Assembly: GCF_011386835.1 (NCBI RefSeq) | Contig: NC_088796.1 | Coordinates: 32,009,011-32,073,010 of the forward strand | Direction: 5' to 3' | Source: Chrysemys picta bellii | Taxonomy: Eukaryota; Chordata; Testudines; Emydidae | Length of the DNA: 64,000 bases | Part shown: positions 30,686 to 43,019 of the stretch, one piece after another | Numbering within the stretch: position 1 is the first letter of the stretch | Layout of the letters: the number at the start of each line of letters is the position of its first letter | The notes under the pieces: model-generated | The model's input: the letters and a program-made list of their open reading frames with translations, nothing else | Told to the model about the DNA's origin: nothing | The model's database searches: none | Translations under genes and position numbers: made by a program

Positions 30686-33180
30686 ATCAGTATCTTGCCA
30701 CCTAATCACAAGAAGATGTGCAATTGAATTGGCAGAGAGCGAATTATTGGCTTATGGTATAAATCATGTTTTTGTCCAGACTTAAAAAAAAGCAACACAG
30801 GATGTTAAGTGAAAAACAAATTATAAATGTCATCCAAGCCTACTAGGAATTAAGAGATATAACAGATTATTGCCAGAATAATATTTGATGCTGTGCCTAT
30901 ATTTGTGTCTGATCCTATGAAGTCAATGACAGCATTTCCATTGACTTCAGTCGGAGCCAGATAAGATTTTTACTCAGCCAAAATTATAAACATACCTCCT
31001 TTCATGATTTATCCTCCAAATAATGTAGCCCTAAAGAAGAGTTTTGAATCTGGACATTCCCCTTCATTTCACAGACTAGTGTGTTTTTATATGCCCTGGC
31101 CCACCGGCAGTTGCATGTCAGTGTGAGACTGCAGTCTGTAGGTGGTAAATTTGCATTGTAATTTGTATGTGAAATCTGTAGAAGCCACAAACTAGCATCC
31201 TTCATATAAAGGAATGGATCTGTGAACTGATAAGTCTTGAAAGCTGCCTTCCATTTTAATCACCTGTATCAATACAAGAGAAGGGGATGGCGGGAACTCT
31301 CTTTCAAAGATTTCTTGGGGCTTTTTTTTTCTGTCTCCCAGACAGGTTGTGGAGCATTCCCTACATTTTCAGACAGTTAATTCTTATCCACTGCTTAAGC
31401 AGAAATGCTACGTTTTTCTTCAACAGTGGATATTACAAACAGAGATTAGTGGCCTTTCACTTCAGAGCTGTCAGAGTTAAAGTGACATAAACTATTAACA
31501 TTCTATTGTAAGTGGCCAGAAGGTTCCTTCAGCATTCTCATCAAAAGGCTACAAAACCTTCAGTTTGTGCTGTTTTCACTGAGGTAATCTGTTCCTGTCC
31601 CATTTGATTGGTTAGTGACACTCAGTCTATTAGAATTATTAATGATCCTATGCAGCTACCAAATCACTTATACAAAATAAGAAAGTCAAGGTATGCCACA
31701 TTAGTTATGCCATAATATTCTGTCATGATACTAATGATATTTTTGTGGACAGCTAGGAAGTATGTTGTTCAAAAGACATAGATTTAGGTTAGAAGAGAAA
31801 ACAGGATAAAAAAGACATACATTTTTTCACTTAATATTCCTATCTGATAGTCTTCCAATAAATATATCTAATACCCAGACACAAAAGGAACAAATATACT
31901 GTATATCTCTAAATAGCAACTGACAGTCAGATGGGTAAAGAGGTAAGATGGACAGCTACCTGTAGAGAGACACAGAAGGAAAGGCTCTTTGTACCTTTTT
32001 GATATTTTCTTTTCATTTTCCTTTTTACTTCCTTAGCCTTTCTCAGTGTCCCATGCTCATCTCAGTTGTCTTCACACCTCAAAAAATTAAGACATTTTTA
32101 CTTATACCAAACCTTTCAGCCAGACTTCAAAACATCACACAACAACAACAATATAACTTAAAAATTGCAGGTATTTAACCTGCCACTTACATAGGATTTT
32201 GCCCACATCACAGTCATAGGCAAACACAAATGGCTACCTGCATTTTATGGAGAGACCAAGTAACAAAGCAAGTGCCTTCTGAGGCAAGAGAAAGCCTTTT
32301 TGGAAAGGATTTTCCATTGTGCAAAATCTGCTAGGAATAGTTTACATGATTGTGGAAAGATGAAGTGCAAACCCGACCCTATTGAAGTCAATGTGAGTTT
32401 TGCTATTGACTTCAGTGGGACCAGGGTATAACCCGTGGCTTACTCTACTTGTTAGCCATTAAACACAGCCAGTTCAGAAATAATCAAAGTTTTCTGAAAG
32501 TGTTCTATCCTACTACAGACTCTTTCCCTCCTTTTATTTCTCTCTCTCATTTTCTTTTACTTCTTTCTTTCTCTCTCTCTCCCTCCCCCTTTCTTGTTTT
32601 GTATTTTTTAACATTTTTACAAGACTTTTGAATGGTGTTGCTATTTTTTTAACCACCTCACATAGTAGCTGTTAAAAGCCTGATCTTCCACTATGCTGTG
32701 TTTACTTGGAGTAGTGCTAAAGGGAAATGTCCTTTAAAAGGCAAGTAGAAACTTAATTTAACGGTCTTTTAGTTCCTCTTAGTACTGTCTTCAACTGAAG
32801 CTCTGGTGAGAGAAGACTGTTCTGATTTTAAAAGATTTAAAATTATACTGTTAAAATAACAGCAGCAGTGTTCCAAAGGCTTTAAAACACTACTTCCCCC
32901 ATCCCATTTTTAAAGTTACGTTTTTGTTTATTTTGAGATGCCAATCTAACAATAACCTGGAAACACGGCCAAGAATCTTGATCTTCTTGGAGAATCATAT
33001 TATTGAGTATGCCCACTAATCAGCCCCCAAGAACTCAAGTGAACACTCAGGTTCCCATTTATAAAAATGCCACAAACTAACAAAAATGGTACTCATGCTT
33101 TTAATTCTCCAAGTGTGAGAACTCTTCTAAATGCAGGCTGCCTGGCAAAGCAATTTACATATAGGAATAATAACAATCAT
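30686..33180. other. Intergenic with small palindromic MITEs
   Basis: CTGATCCTATGAAGTCAATG with CATTGACTTCAGTCGGAGCC at 30909-30958, and CTATTGAAGTCAATGTG with CTATTGACTTCAGTGGG at 32379-32420, are two small foldbacks sharing the TTGAAGTCAA core. A pyrimidine-only (TC)n-rich tract lies at 32515-32600. No gene seen. Confidence 0.45.
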
Positions 33181-33184
33181 CATT

Positions 33185-33445
33185 CTTAATACTTACATGG
33201 TATTTCCCATGTTCAAAACACTGCAAAAAATTATGGGGCCAATTCTGCTTCACTTAACATGAGAAAGGGTAGCAGAATCTGGCAGTAGCTAATTAAGTCT
33301 CACAACACCCCTGTCAGGCTGGTATTATCATACCTATTCTAGAGATGAGGAAAATGGGATAGAGAGGTTGATGGACAATAGCTCAGTGGTAAAGGTGAAG
33401 TTAGAGTTCAGGAGCACCTGACTGTGAGTACCTAACTCATTCCTG
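33185..33445 (-). repeat. MIR/L2-like fragment (reverse orientation)
   Basis: CTCACAACACCCCTGTCAGG, GGTATTATCATACCTATTCT, GAGATGAGGAAAATGGGATA and GAGAGGTTGATGGACAATAG follow the order of a reversed MIR core and tail. The tRNA-like end is weak (GAGTTCAGGAGCACCTGACT). Confidence 0.6.
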
Positions 33446-33499
33446 TAGACCAAGAAAACACAATATGAAATAATGGTGTCCTTATACCCAATATCACAC

Positions 33500-33860
33500 T
33501 GTTTAGATCACTCACCTAGTATGAAAATCAGGCTTCAAATCCTTCCTCTGCCTAAATCAGAGCAGGGTCTTGAACCCATCTCTCTGAGGTGAGTGCCCTA
33601 ACCACCTGGGTGTAAGGTCATTCACATTCTTACATTGGCCCAATGCAATTTCAGTATTTCATATAGAGTGGAATAGCTTCACCAGGAGAGACCCAACCCA
33701 GAATGCCAGTGGTTAGGGCACGCCTGTGGTAGATGGGCAACCAGTATTCTAGATGCTGCTCTGACTCAGGCAGGGACAGGATTCAAAGCCAAGTCTCCCA
33801 CACCATTGATGAGTGCTCTTACCACTAGGCTATTGGGTATGTGGTGTATTAGAGCCTCCT
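33500..33860. repeat. Tandem palindromic tRNA-like array, isolated copy
   Basis: Two inverted modules sit in tandem. Module 1 (33508-33605) has TCACTCACCTAGTATG and CTTCAAATCC mirrored by TCTTGAACCC and GAGTGCCCTAACCACC. Module 2 (33712-33835) has GGTTAGGGCACGCCTGTGG mirrored by GGATTCAAAGCC and GAGTGCTCTTACCACTAGG. The spacer carries AATAGCTTCACCAGGAGAGA. The same module plan lies inside the composite repeats at 12660-13040 and 49440-49685, but here I see no AT-rich arms. Confidence 0.5.
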
Positions 33861-34449
33861 CATCTCTGTTTTGTGTGGGCCCTCTTAGGCAGCCTCTGAG
33901 CATGACTACCAGATTGGGCCTGACAGGTAAGATAGGCAAGGGAAAGCCTACTTTGAGCTCAGGCCTGAGTTAGGACCCTCACAATCAAGACTTAAGTGGT
34001 TTAGTGCATGCCCAGCGTTAAAAATTTAGGTGAAATTTGATGGTAGAAACCTAGGCACTTAAGGAGTGAGGCACCTACTGGATTAGGGGTAGCTGAATGG
34101 TCGTTTTGTGAATGCCATTGGTGCCTAAATACTGGACTTAGGCACCTAACATGTGAGGCACCAAAATCCACCTTGTGACTCTAGTCCTCACTATCTCTTC
34201 TTAAATTGTTAGTCCCCAGTCACATAGGTTAAAAAAATCTGAGTGGGATGCTATTATATCCTATAAGCCCTGAGTACCATGTGAAATGTATGACCCTCCC
34301 CACATGGCCCCATTCTGCATCTACTGAAGTCAATGGCAAAGTGCTCCATGATCATCAGGTTCAATTCTGGACTCATTGGCCCTCATCCTGCAAAATGTAC
34401 TGCATTGGTGGTCCCTTTTGCCTGCTCAGTGTCCTGTTGACTTCACCCA
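33861..34449. other. Intergenic with MITE-like patches
   Basis: TTAGGTGAAATTTGATGG, CACTTAAGGAGTGAGGCACC and TTAGGCACCTAACATGTGAG at 34026-34160 look like a decayed palindromic MITE built on TTAGGCACCTAA. No gene seen. Confidence 0.4.
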
Positions 34450-34742
34450 ACTCAGGCCTTGGCTACACTTACCCGGTAGTTCGGCGGCGAGCGATCGAAC
34501 TTCTGGGTTCGACTTATCGCGTCTAGTCTGGACGCGATAAGTCGAACCCGGAAGTGCTCGCCGTCGACTGCGGTACTCCAGCTCGGCGAGAGGAGTACCG
34601 CGGAGTCGACGGGGGAGCCTGCCTGCCGAGTGTGGACCAAGGTAAGTTCGAACTAAGGTACTTCGAACTTCAGCTACGTTATTCACGTCGCTGAAGTTGC
34701 GTACCTTAGTTCGAATTAGGGTGGTAGTGTAGACCTAGCCTT
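34450..34742. mobile_element. CpG-rich Harbinger-like foldback MITE
   Basis: The left end is CAGGCCTTGGCTACACTTAC, and the right end read inward is TAAGGCTAGGTCTACACTAC. Three nested stems are visible: GGGTTCGACTTATCGCGTC / GACGCGATAAGTCGAACCC (34505-34550), GGTACTCCAGCTCGG / GAGAGGAGTACC (34571-34600), and GTTCGAACTAAGGTAC with its mirror near 34698-34713. It is strongly CpG-rich against an AT-rich background. The TTA-type duplication is not clean (TCA against TTA). Confidence 0.7.
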
Positions 34743-34767
34743 ACAGTATCAGGGCCACAGACTCCAA

Positions 34768-34916
34768 AGGGAATTTGTGCCCCAATTCAACAGAGCATTT
34801 AAACATGTACTTAAGTGTATCCTTATTCTTCAAAGCATGTACTTAAGTCCTATCAAAGTAAATGAGACTTAAGCATGTGCTTAAGAGCTTTGCTTGAATC
34901 AGGGCACTGGACAATA
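34768..34916. repeat. Small palindromic MITE (AAGCATGTGCTTAAG family)
   Basis: GCCCCAATTCAACAGAGC and CATGTACTTAAGTG at the left are mirrored by CTTAAGCATGTGCTTAAG and GCTTTGCTTGAATCAGGGC at the right. Same family as 4098-4204. Non-coding. Confidence 0.6.
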
Positions 34917-36116
34917 AATGAAGAAGTAAAGTTTTGTTTGCTCTATGATTGAGATGAATAAGATTTAGAATGAATATTTCTTAATGGCAGGGATGAACAT
35001 TTTTTCTTTTTAAACTTATTTACATGAAAATCGTTCTTGAAGGTACTATCCATTAATAAAATGTCAGTGTAGCAACATCATGCATAGTTCTGCTTTGTTA
35101 AGGATTTGTTTCTGTCATTCACATAAAATCACTGCATAAAGTCAGCCCAAGTATCTCCATTGTTTTCTTATTCTGAATCCTAACAAAAATTTAGGAAATG
35201 GAAAAAAGCATTATTTAGTGGAGGGAAAAAACAAGTCATAGGCTTACATTTTGTTCATTATCCTGGAAATTACAAATAATGTTATACCACAGAGAAGATT
35301 CTTGTGGCCAATATAATTTCATTGCTTGCAAAGCTATAGGCTTTTTGTTTGTTTGTTTCATTTTATTTTGTTGGGGAGAGGGTTTTCTGCAGAGGGTGGT
35401 GGTGGAGGGAGGTGATGGCGGAAGGAGGGTTGCTGAAAACAAGGCTACAGTAATTTTCAAAAATGAATGTCTGAAGGGTTAGACTCCTAAATAAATGGCT
35501 TGAAGTTAATGGGGACTGCTGAGTGCTCAGTGCTTTTGAAAAACAGGCCATTTATGGATTTAGGAGCCTAAATTTAGACACCCATTTTTGAAAAAAACTT
35601 CTATCCAAATTTCTCTCTATGTGCTAAGTATATTTTGGAAAGATGGAAGAATCTTGCAGTTAAGTAAAACTGGTTAAATTATTTATTCTGAATAAATTAC
35701 CCAATGAATTTATCTCTTTCTTCTGTTCATAAATCATTCTTGACCCAATCCTGATTTCCACTAACACATTTGTTAATTGTAAGTACTCACTGAATAGTTT
35801 ATATGGACAAATTCCAGACTATAGGATGTTCACTTCAACAATTCACTCTTTGTGACTGGTGATTGGTCACTTAATTTACATGGTATTATTTCTGCCCCCT
35901 GACTGGATAACTGAAACTAACTGATAGTGACTTAGTAATGCACTAGTATAAATGTTTGAATGAAGAAGCCACATATGCTGACATCTGTGAAGTCACAATT
36001 TAAAAACAATGTCATGAATAAACCAGCACTCTAAATACTCACAAAGAAAATAATGCAAGCTGGCTAGTGAAAGGGAGCATTTACACATGAAAATACTGAC
36101 TTTTTATATTATTATT
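34917..36116. other. Intergenic, no gene seen
   Basis: A MITE-like patch lies at 35505-35600 (GCTTTTGAAAAACAGGCC, then TTAGGAGCCTAAATTTAGAC, then CACCCATTTTTGAAAAA). A short purine-rich GGTGGTGGTGGAGGGAGG-like run is near 35395. Opposite ORFs at 35236-35551 are chance. Confidence 0.4.
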
Positions 36117-36458
36117 AGAGCTGAAAGAGGACGACAATTCCATTTTGTCGCAATTTCCGAGGTACTGAAATTTCACAAACATAGAATTTTGTGTATGTTT
36201 TGTATAGGCTAACCTGGGAGACCAGCTTCACATCTTTGATCTGAGTGGAGATTTTCATCCTAGACGATTCCAAATCAGGCAGAGTAGGGACTTCAGCCTA
36301 ACTCTTCCACATGGCAGGCCTAAACAACTGCTGTAGACACTGGCTGTCTCCCTCTTGCTGTCCTTTCCACTCCATCCCACTGTTCAGTTTTGATGGAATA
36401 ACGTATCTCTCCAAAATGTTAGTTTGGCAGAAATATTCTGACCAGCTGTAATTATTAA
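36117..36458. repeat. AT-rich inverted-repeat family member
   Basis: The left end TTAGAGCTGAAAGAGG and the right end TCTGACCAGCTGTAA are inverted relatives of the family at 1960-2335. Flanking TTATTA words are possible target duplications but lie in low-complexity sequence. The interior (CTTCCACATGGCAGGCCT, CTCTCCAAAATG) seems unrelated to the tRNA-like arrays. Confidence 0.4.
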
Positions 36459-38176
36459 ACCAGCTCTATAGTTAAGTGATCCAATTCACCTTGAAGACTC
36501 ACTAAGTCACTTTGTTGTGATACAGAGATAGGGATCTAAATGCAGAATCAACAGTCCTTTCTTTTAATCTATTTTTGTTTTAATAAATACTTGACACAGC
36601 TCCTCACCCTTGTTAAAAATATAAGATTCTTTAATATACCAATACATACTTCTGGAAATCCTCTTACACAGGAAATATTTATTTTACTGTATTTTCTTCC
36701 ATTTGGGTTTCTAAGAATTTAACTTGGTTGCTAGTGAAGAAGTGAGAGCTCATTTATTTGTCTTTGTTTCAGAATATTCTTTCTCTGCTGAGCAATGTTG
36801 CTTTTTGCCCCAAAATAATGATCATGCTTAGAATGTGTACTAATCCCTCTTTCAACAATATTCTTAAGTAATTTATAAGTGCCTATTTCAAACTGAGGAG
36901 TTTGACAGTGCCCCTTGTGAATCTAGATATACATGTCATACAATTCATACACAAACGATACTACATGAAATATTCATCAGGAATACTCTAAATTATGTAC
37001 CAAACAACCAGGGTACTGTCGTTGTCACACTTTTCATCTGGTAAATATCCCAGCGGGCACAATGAATTCACTTATATCTCACAAAGAGTTTCCCAACATG
37101 TTTAAATTATTTATCTTATGGCTACAATCCTGTGTTTTTTTAAATATGACCACTTTTTCCACAGTGCAGTAGATTCAGGTAAAACTTTTAAACGAACGAA
37201 TCAGTGTGTATTTTGATTTAGTTGAGTTTATTTCAACACAGTTTCTGTATTTAGACTGCACTGAGAAGTTATGGTCAGAGAGTAGGTAGCTGGCACGTGA
37301 AGCAGGGTTGGTTAAGTGTTTGTTAAATAAATAAATAAAAAACTTCCAAATGGTTTCCCCATCAAGCTAAGCTGCAGGATGCAGTCAAGGTAGTATGGAA
37401 TCTCTATCGCATTCAGAGAGGCAGGCGTCTTATAATGACACGATGCTATAAGTCTATCATGTAATAAGATGAATGGTGTCATTTATAACTTCTTAAAAGA
37501 CGAGGAACACATGGTAGTTTCTTGACACTTGATTCCAAATGACAGTCATCACTTAAAATAAGTAGCTACAAACCTCAGACATAATAGATACATTTGGAAA
37601 AATGCAAGGCATCATGTTAACTTCTTACAAATATTTGACATCTTCTGACATGTCAAGCTCCATTATTCAATAATATAAACTAACACAGCCTTGGTTATTT
37701 TTTATTTAACTAAATTAAAACTAACAAGGAACCTGACAAAACTTTTCACTATCTCAATCTAGTTTACTGGCCTACATTTATATTACGGAGGCATCAACGA
37801 TTCCCTACAAGTTGGTGGAGGGAAACCAGATTATATGGATTTTGAATTGGAATTGCATAAAGGGGGAGCAGCATGCGCCTCAGTTCCCACAATTCTGGAT
37901 TTCCATAGATACACTCTGGCATCAGGACTTGGATAGCTGGGAAAGACCAGACCTGGGCAGGTGGAACGCTTCCTGGTTTTGTCCTCCCACTGTCATAATA
38001 ATACAGCTTAAGCTATTGTTGACCTGGTAAAATAGTTTATTCAGCTTTCCTCTCAATACTTTGAAACTTCTTCTGTTGGGGCAGGTACTGGAGGGGCCAT
38101 TACAGCACATGGGGATGGGGAAAGCTTAGAGAGCAATATAAACACACTATGCCTGTACCTGTGCCTCTGCTGAGGA
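36459..38176. other. Intergenic, no gene seen
   Basis: AT-rich DNA with an AAAT microsatellite at 37323-37341. The 72-codon ORF at 37812-38030 has no motif. No RNA or repeat boundaries recognised. Confidence 0.35.
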
Positions 38177-38375
38177 GGGGAGGGATAGCTCAGTGGTTTG
38201 AGCACTTGCCTGTTAAACCCAGGTGGGGAGTTCAATCCTTAAGGGGACTACTTAGGGATCTGAGGCAAAATCAGTACTTGGTCCTTCTAGTGAAGGCAAG
38301 GAGCTGGACTCAATGATCTTTCTGGGTCCCTTCCAGTTCTAGGAGATGGGTACATCTCCATATATTAAATTATTA
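38177..38375 (+). mobile_element. tRNA-derived turtle-type SINE, second copy
   Basis: Box A TAGCTCAGTGG is at 38186-38196 and box B GAGTTCAATCC at 38228-38238. The body matches the copy at 18860 in order and wording (GGCAAAATCAGTACTTGGTC, GTCCCTTCCAGTTCTAGGAG). It is a little more diverged than the first copy (CACTTGCCTGTTAAACCC in the head). Confidence 0.9.
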
Positions 38376-39842
38376 GATCTTGAGCCATGCACTAGCCCTC
38401 AAAAGATGGCTTGAGACCCACAGGTTTTGCTTGCAAATCTTGGGCTACCTATAGATTTTACAGTTCCATATCTCCACCCATTCTGCAGGAGACAAACCTG
38501 GCATCCTCAGTGGAAAGATTAGTAGGGATTTCCTGGCCCCTGTGATAGTTTTTTGTCTGCACAGGGAACAACATGGCCCTTGGCCTTTGAAACTGGACTC
38601 TAATGGGGAGATTTTCAAAGGCACAAAGGATACTTTGGTGCCCAACTCCCACTGAAAGTCAGCTCCACCTGTGTGGGGGAAAGGAAGACTATGCTAAAAC
38701 ATCCTTCCTAGTGAGCAGGTGCAATTCGAAGACTATAAAGGTGCAAGCCTATCAATTTCAATGGGTTCAGGTCAGGCCCTGTTTTGATTAAGGAATACTA
38801 TTGCTATAATTACCATATATGGTCCTCATTTCAGATAGCTAATTTCCAGCAAGTCCTCATTTTCTGTAATTTGAGCATAGTCTCAGAAAATGAACTACTT
38901 GCCTACAGTATTATATTTGTCCTTATTAGCATTGTTAGGATTGTGGTAGTGCGTAGAAGCTCCAGTCATGGACGACAACTTCATTGTCCCCTGTCCCAAA
39001 GATCTTGGATTCAATAAAATCCAAGGGAAAAAATGACTTAAAAATCTAGATTAATATAGCTAGAAAGATACTAATTATAAAATTAATTTACACCCGTCTT
39101 GTTCTCATAGTGGAAAGAATACAAAGCATCTAAGCTTTTATGACAGATTAAACAGGATTGACATATTTTTCTCAAAGGAATTTAAAGTTGAATTACATAT
39201 ACAGTAAACAATGTCCTGGCTGCTACGTAGCACAGTTTATTTAAGAAATCAGTTATGAGTTCTGTTGTGTTTCACCAACAAACGGTTAAGCCTGAGGGAT
39301 TCCTTTAACCATTAGTTTCACCCTCCATCTTCCCCCATTAGGAAGATAAGATGCCTCGGGGTATGGGATATATAAAGCTTTCTCTTTCTCTCTTAACTAA
39401 GTAATTACTATCTATCATAGCATCCTGAGCAAAGCACCTTGCTATTGCTTGTTTAGTAGAGAAGAAGAAAACAAAACAAAATAAACCCCCCTATCAATAC
39501 ATGCTATTAAATTTCAAGTGGACTAGAAGGTTCCCTTTTATGTGACACTTTACTGCTTGTCAGATATTATAGCTATTGATCAGTTTGCTTGCATTTAAAA
39601 CAAGGCTATGCTAGAGCATGGCACTTTTGCTCTTATATATCTCTTTTCTACAATAATAAAATCTGCAGAAATAAGAACACAACACAGTTGGCATATATTT
39701 CTTTCAAATATTGTAAAGGGATGAAGAGTCAAATGTGTGTGTGTGTGTCCTAGAAAAGAAACAACAAATAAATTGACAGATTTTGCACTGGGGTGTGTGG
39801 GAAATTAATCACTGCTATTGTGAACTCCAGTGTCTTCTAGTG
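38376..39842. other. Intergenic, no gene seen
   Basis: No repeat ends recognised. A (TG)7 microsatellite lies at 39735-39748. The ORFs at 38445-39017 are short and overlapping, with no support. Confidence 0.35.
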
Positions 39843-40010
39843 CTCGCAACAGGAGACTGGGAGTCAAGACTTCTGGGGTCGAATCTCATCTGTGCCACTG
39901 ACTCCTTGTATGACTTTTGAAAAGTCACTTAAACTGTCTGTGCCTCAAGCTTACCTATCTGTAAATTCAATGTAATAGCATTATTAGTCTCACAGATGGC
40001 ATGAGGCTTA
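39843..40010 (+). repeat. MIR/CORE-SINE
   Basis: The order is AGACTGGGAGTCAAGACTTC, GGGGTCGAATCTCATCTGTG (B-box region), CCACTGACTCC, AAAAGTCACTTAAACTGTC, TGTGCCTCAAGCTTACC, TATCTGTAAATTC, then ATTATTAGTCTCACAGATGG. This is a forward MIR of typical length. Confidence 0.8.
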
Positions 40011-41444
40011 ATTAACTGGTGGGTGAAATTTACTTCTCACATACACAAATAATCAAGCTTTGTCTGAAAACCTGACCCAGTCCTCACCTGTGAGTCTCCA
40101 ATTCAGCCCTTCTGGAGCATATATTTCAATATGTAGCTGTAATACCAGATACTGAACCTTTGTTCTCTTGGGCCACGGAATATGAGTAAGCACAGATTCT
40201 CTGGCCTTTTCTTTTACTGTTCCCAACAACTCCATTATACAAGGTTCATGTTAAGGGCTGTCTCACCTACTTGGAATTAATGTAGTAGTATTTTGCACTC
40301 ACTTCACTTTGCGCTAGTGTAATGACAATACAAGGTGCAGGACATCAGAGAATCTGGCCCACATAGCTAGCAGTTTTGAATTACATTTAAAAATAAAGCA
40401 AAAAATATTTGTTCATAATTATGCCTTATCAAAAAGTCTGTTATAAGAGAAGTAAGGGAAACATAATGTAACTTTGAAGCATTTTAATAGCAGGACTATT
40501 TCTTAACACATGAATTAGTCTGATTTTCTTTGAAATCCCACTCGCACTAAACCAGTAATCAGAGAAAACCACAGATTGCTTTGATTTCACATTAGACTCA
40601 CAAAAAAAATCAGTCTAAAACTGTCTAAAAATAAGTAGTTTGCAGAGGACGTGACAAGTCTGAGAGAGAAAGGTTTGGCTGTTTCTATTTAATTTGTATG
40701 TTTTAATTATATTTTTGTGATTCATGTACTGATACTAAATAAATAAATAAACCTCACCCAGAACAAAACAGAACTAGAGGAATGCTGTGATACAAACATT
40801 TTAAAGTTTCTGCATATATTTCTGCATTGTGAATATATTAGAGACTGACAATCTTAGAGAATGAAGGTTTTAGTCCAACGTAAGTCGTGGCAATGCAAAC
40901 TTCCCCATACTGCCCTACCAACGGGCCTCAACTTTGGCCTGAAGAAACAGCATTTGATGGTAACACGATAATTAATTCCCATTGATACATTCAGTTTTGG
41001 GCCTCAGTTGTGAATTGATAGTAAAGGGGCCTTTTAATGCCACTCTGGTGATGTAGACACATGTCCACGAAGAATTTGACTCATGTTGATTCACCCATTT
41101 CATATAGGCCTGGAAGTGAAAGCTGTACAACCCTTATTACCGATTCCAAGTCCCTCTTTTGGCTGGTTTTTATGTTATCTCAAATGGTTTACCTAACTAA
41201 CCTATGCTGAGTCCGTGTCTGAGTCTATCATACCAGGGTTGTCATTGTTACTGAAATGAGGGTCTCAATGAAAAGTTGATACATACAGAGTTTCATGTCT
41301 TTTTGCTTAGTACCATATAGTCATACATATCAGTGCAAAGTGACTATAAATTGTTACCATCATGATTTAGTAGTACTTTGCACTAGTATAATGACTATCC
41401 AAGGTGCAGGACATCAGAGAATCTGGCCCGCATAGATAGCAGTT
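40011..41444. other. Intergenic with a repeated CATCAGAGAATCTGGCCC block
   Basis: A roughly 66-bp block occurs at 40311-40376 and again at 41380-41445, sharing GGTGCAGGACATCAGAGAA and TCTGGCCC with about six differences. Both are preceded by TAGTAGTA-TTTGCACT, and the first copy has an extra 16 bp there. No gene seen. Confidence 0.5.
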
Positions 41445-41620
41445 TTTCATCAGGTTTTCATCAAAATTTCATATTCTGTAAAAAATTGCCATTTTACAAA
41501 GTTTCATGAACAGTGACATTTTTGAGCTAAGAAAATAGCCTGAAGCAAAAGTGTAAGTATTTTCTTTACAAAGTGCCAGGACAAAATAGTTGCTATTTTC
41601 ACACATCTCTAGTTCTAATC
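41445..41620. repeat. Fragment of the AT-rich inverted-repeat family
   Basis: TTTTTCATCAGGTTTTCATC at the left and CATCTCTAGTTCTAATC at the right, with TTTCATGAACAGTGAC inside, resemble the arms of the family at 12418-13360. The boundaries are weak. Confidence 0.3.
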
Positions 41621-43019
41621 TTGCATTCCTCGCTTAGGTGCAAGTCCCATTGATTTAATGCAAAATTGCTTTACTCAGGTACATAGAATTTAACCTATTT
41701 GATACTTTGAAGACAAAATTCCAGATTTCTTGAAATAAACTGACAAGCTCTCAAACAAAACTTCCATTGACTTCATTTGATTTGATGGAATGTTGCCTGA
41801 GAAAGGATGGCAGGATTGACCCTTTGTGTAGTATCTGTAGAGATACTACACAAAGGGCTGCTACTTGATAGTCTCTCTTACGAAAACTATGTGTGATCAA
41901 ATTTAGACAGTGGGAAACACAATTAATATGAATGACTTTGGAATACTGGAATATGAGCTCTTTTGTTATACTGCCACCAATATACACAAAAAGAAGTTAT
42001 GTATGAGACCATATGAGGTGATCAAAACATTAACCAGACAATCTAACTGTTTTTCAATATTCTCTGCCAAGAGTGTGTGTTTGAAAGAAATGTGCTACTT
42101 GGAACACAGCCATTTTTTAGTGTGCACTGCTGGTATCTTTGCTTACTCATGGTGGTGGCAATGACAGGAGTGCTGATGCCAGTTCCAGAAGCAGTGATAG
42201 AAACTCTCCTCTCTCCCTTCCTTATATTCAGAGCTAATCCCCTGTTCTGTAAAAGAAAAATACCCAGTTTTATATATAACTTTATGGCAGGTCTATGTGA
42301 AAGTACATTTTGCTATGATAATTAATTCAGATATAAATAATTTAGGGCCAAATTGGGATATCCTTACTCATTCTGAGTAGTACCTTACTCCAAAAGTGGG
42401 ACCATTAACTCCATAGGACTATTTTTGGTGTGAAGTACTATTCAATGACAGTACTGATGTCTCACAATCAGGTCTGGAAACTATAAACTACTATGTAGAT
42501 TGTGAACTCCTTGGGGCAAGGGACCATATTTTCTTATTTTTCAGTTTGGTCATCACACATATCTATATGACTTTATAAATAATATGATAAATAATTATAA
42601 TTATTAAGCACACTGAAGAACAAATGTTGAGTGTTTTCTTTACAGTGAGCTCAAGCATGAGGAAAACTCCATCAGAGGAGACGTGAGATGCTGATGATGC
42701 AATGTGTGTGTGTGTGTGGGGGGAGAGTAAAGATCGGTATCAGAAGAATTGGCTTTGGAAAATTTGGTGGGATATCAACTGTGTGGTGGTGATACTTATA
42801 TTGCAGATCAGCTTTGCAAATATGGGGCTAGATTGTGGCTTGAACTTTATCTCTGCTCAGGGGTTTAGGTGGACTAACAGCCCCCTTAATGTCCCTATGT
42901 GGCTGCCTATAGTTGCTGTGCATCCACTTATTCCCCATCAGCATAGGTGGGAAGGGAGTGGGTGGGGAGAGGGTGGATCTTTGGTTCTGCCCTCCAACGG
43001 TACACATATGAACTGGTGA
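41621..43019. other. Intergenic with a palindromic MITE and a (TG)n run
   Basis: GGGCCAAATTGGGATATCC with TACCTTACTCC and the mirrored CAATCAGGTCTGG at 42345-42475 suggests a diverged palindromic MITE. (TG)8 followed by G-rich sequence is at 42702-42725. A 13-bp inverted pair (GTATCTGTAGAGATAC) sits at 41830-41845 between repeated CACAAAGGG words. No supported gene. Confidence 0.4.

Noticed and set aside
12660..33860. tRNA genes in the GGTTAGGGCAC / TTCAAATCC arrays
   Set aside because: Only box-B-like words recur, in both orientations. No complete cloverleaf could be traced.
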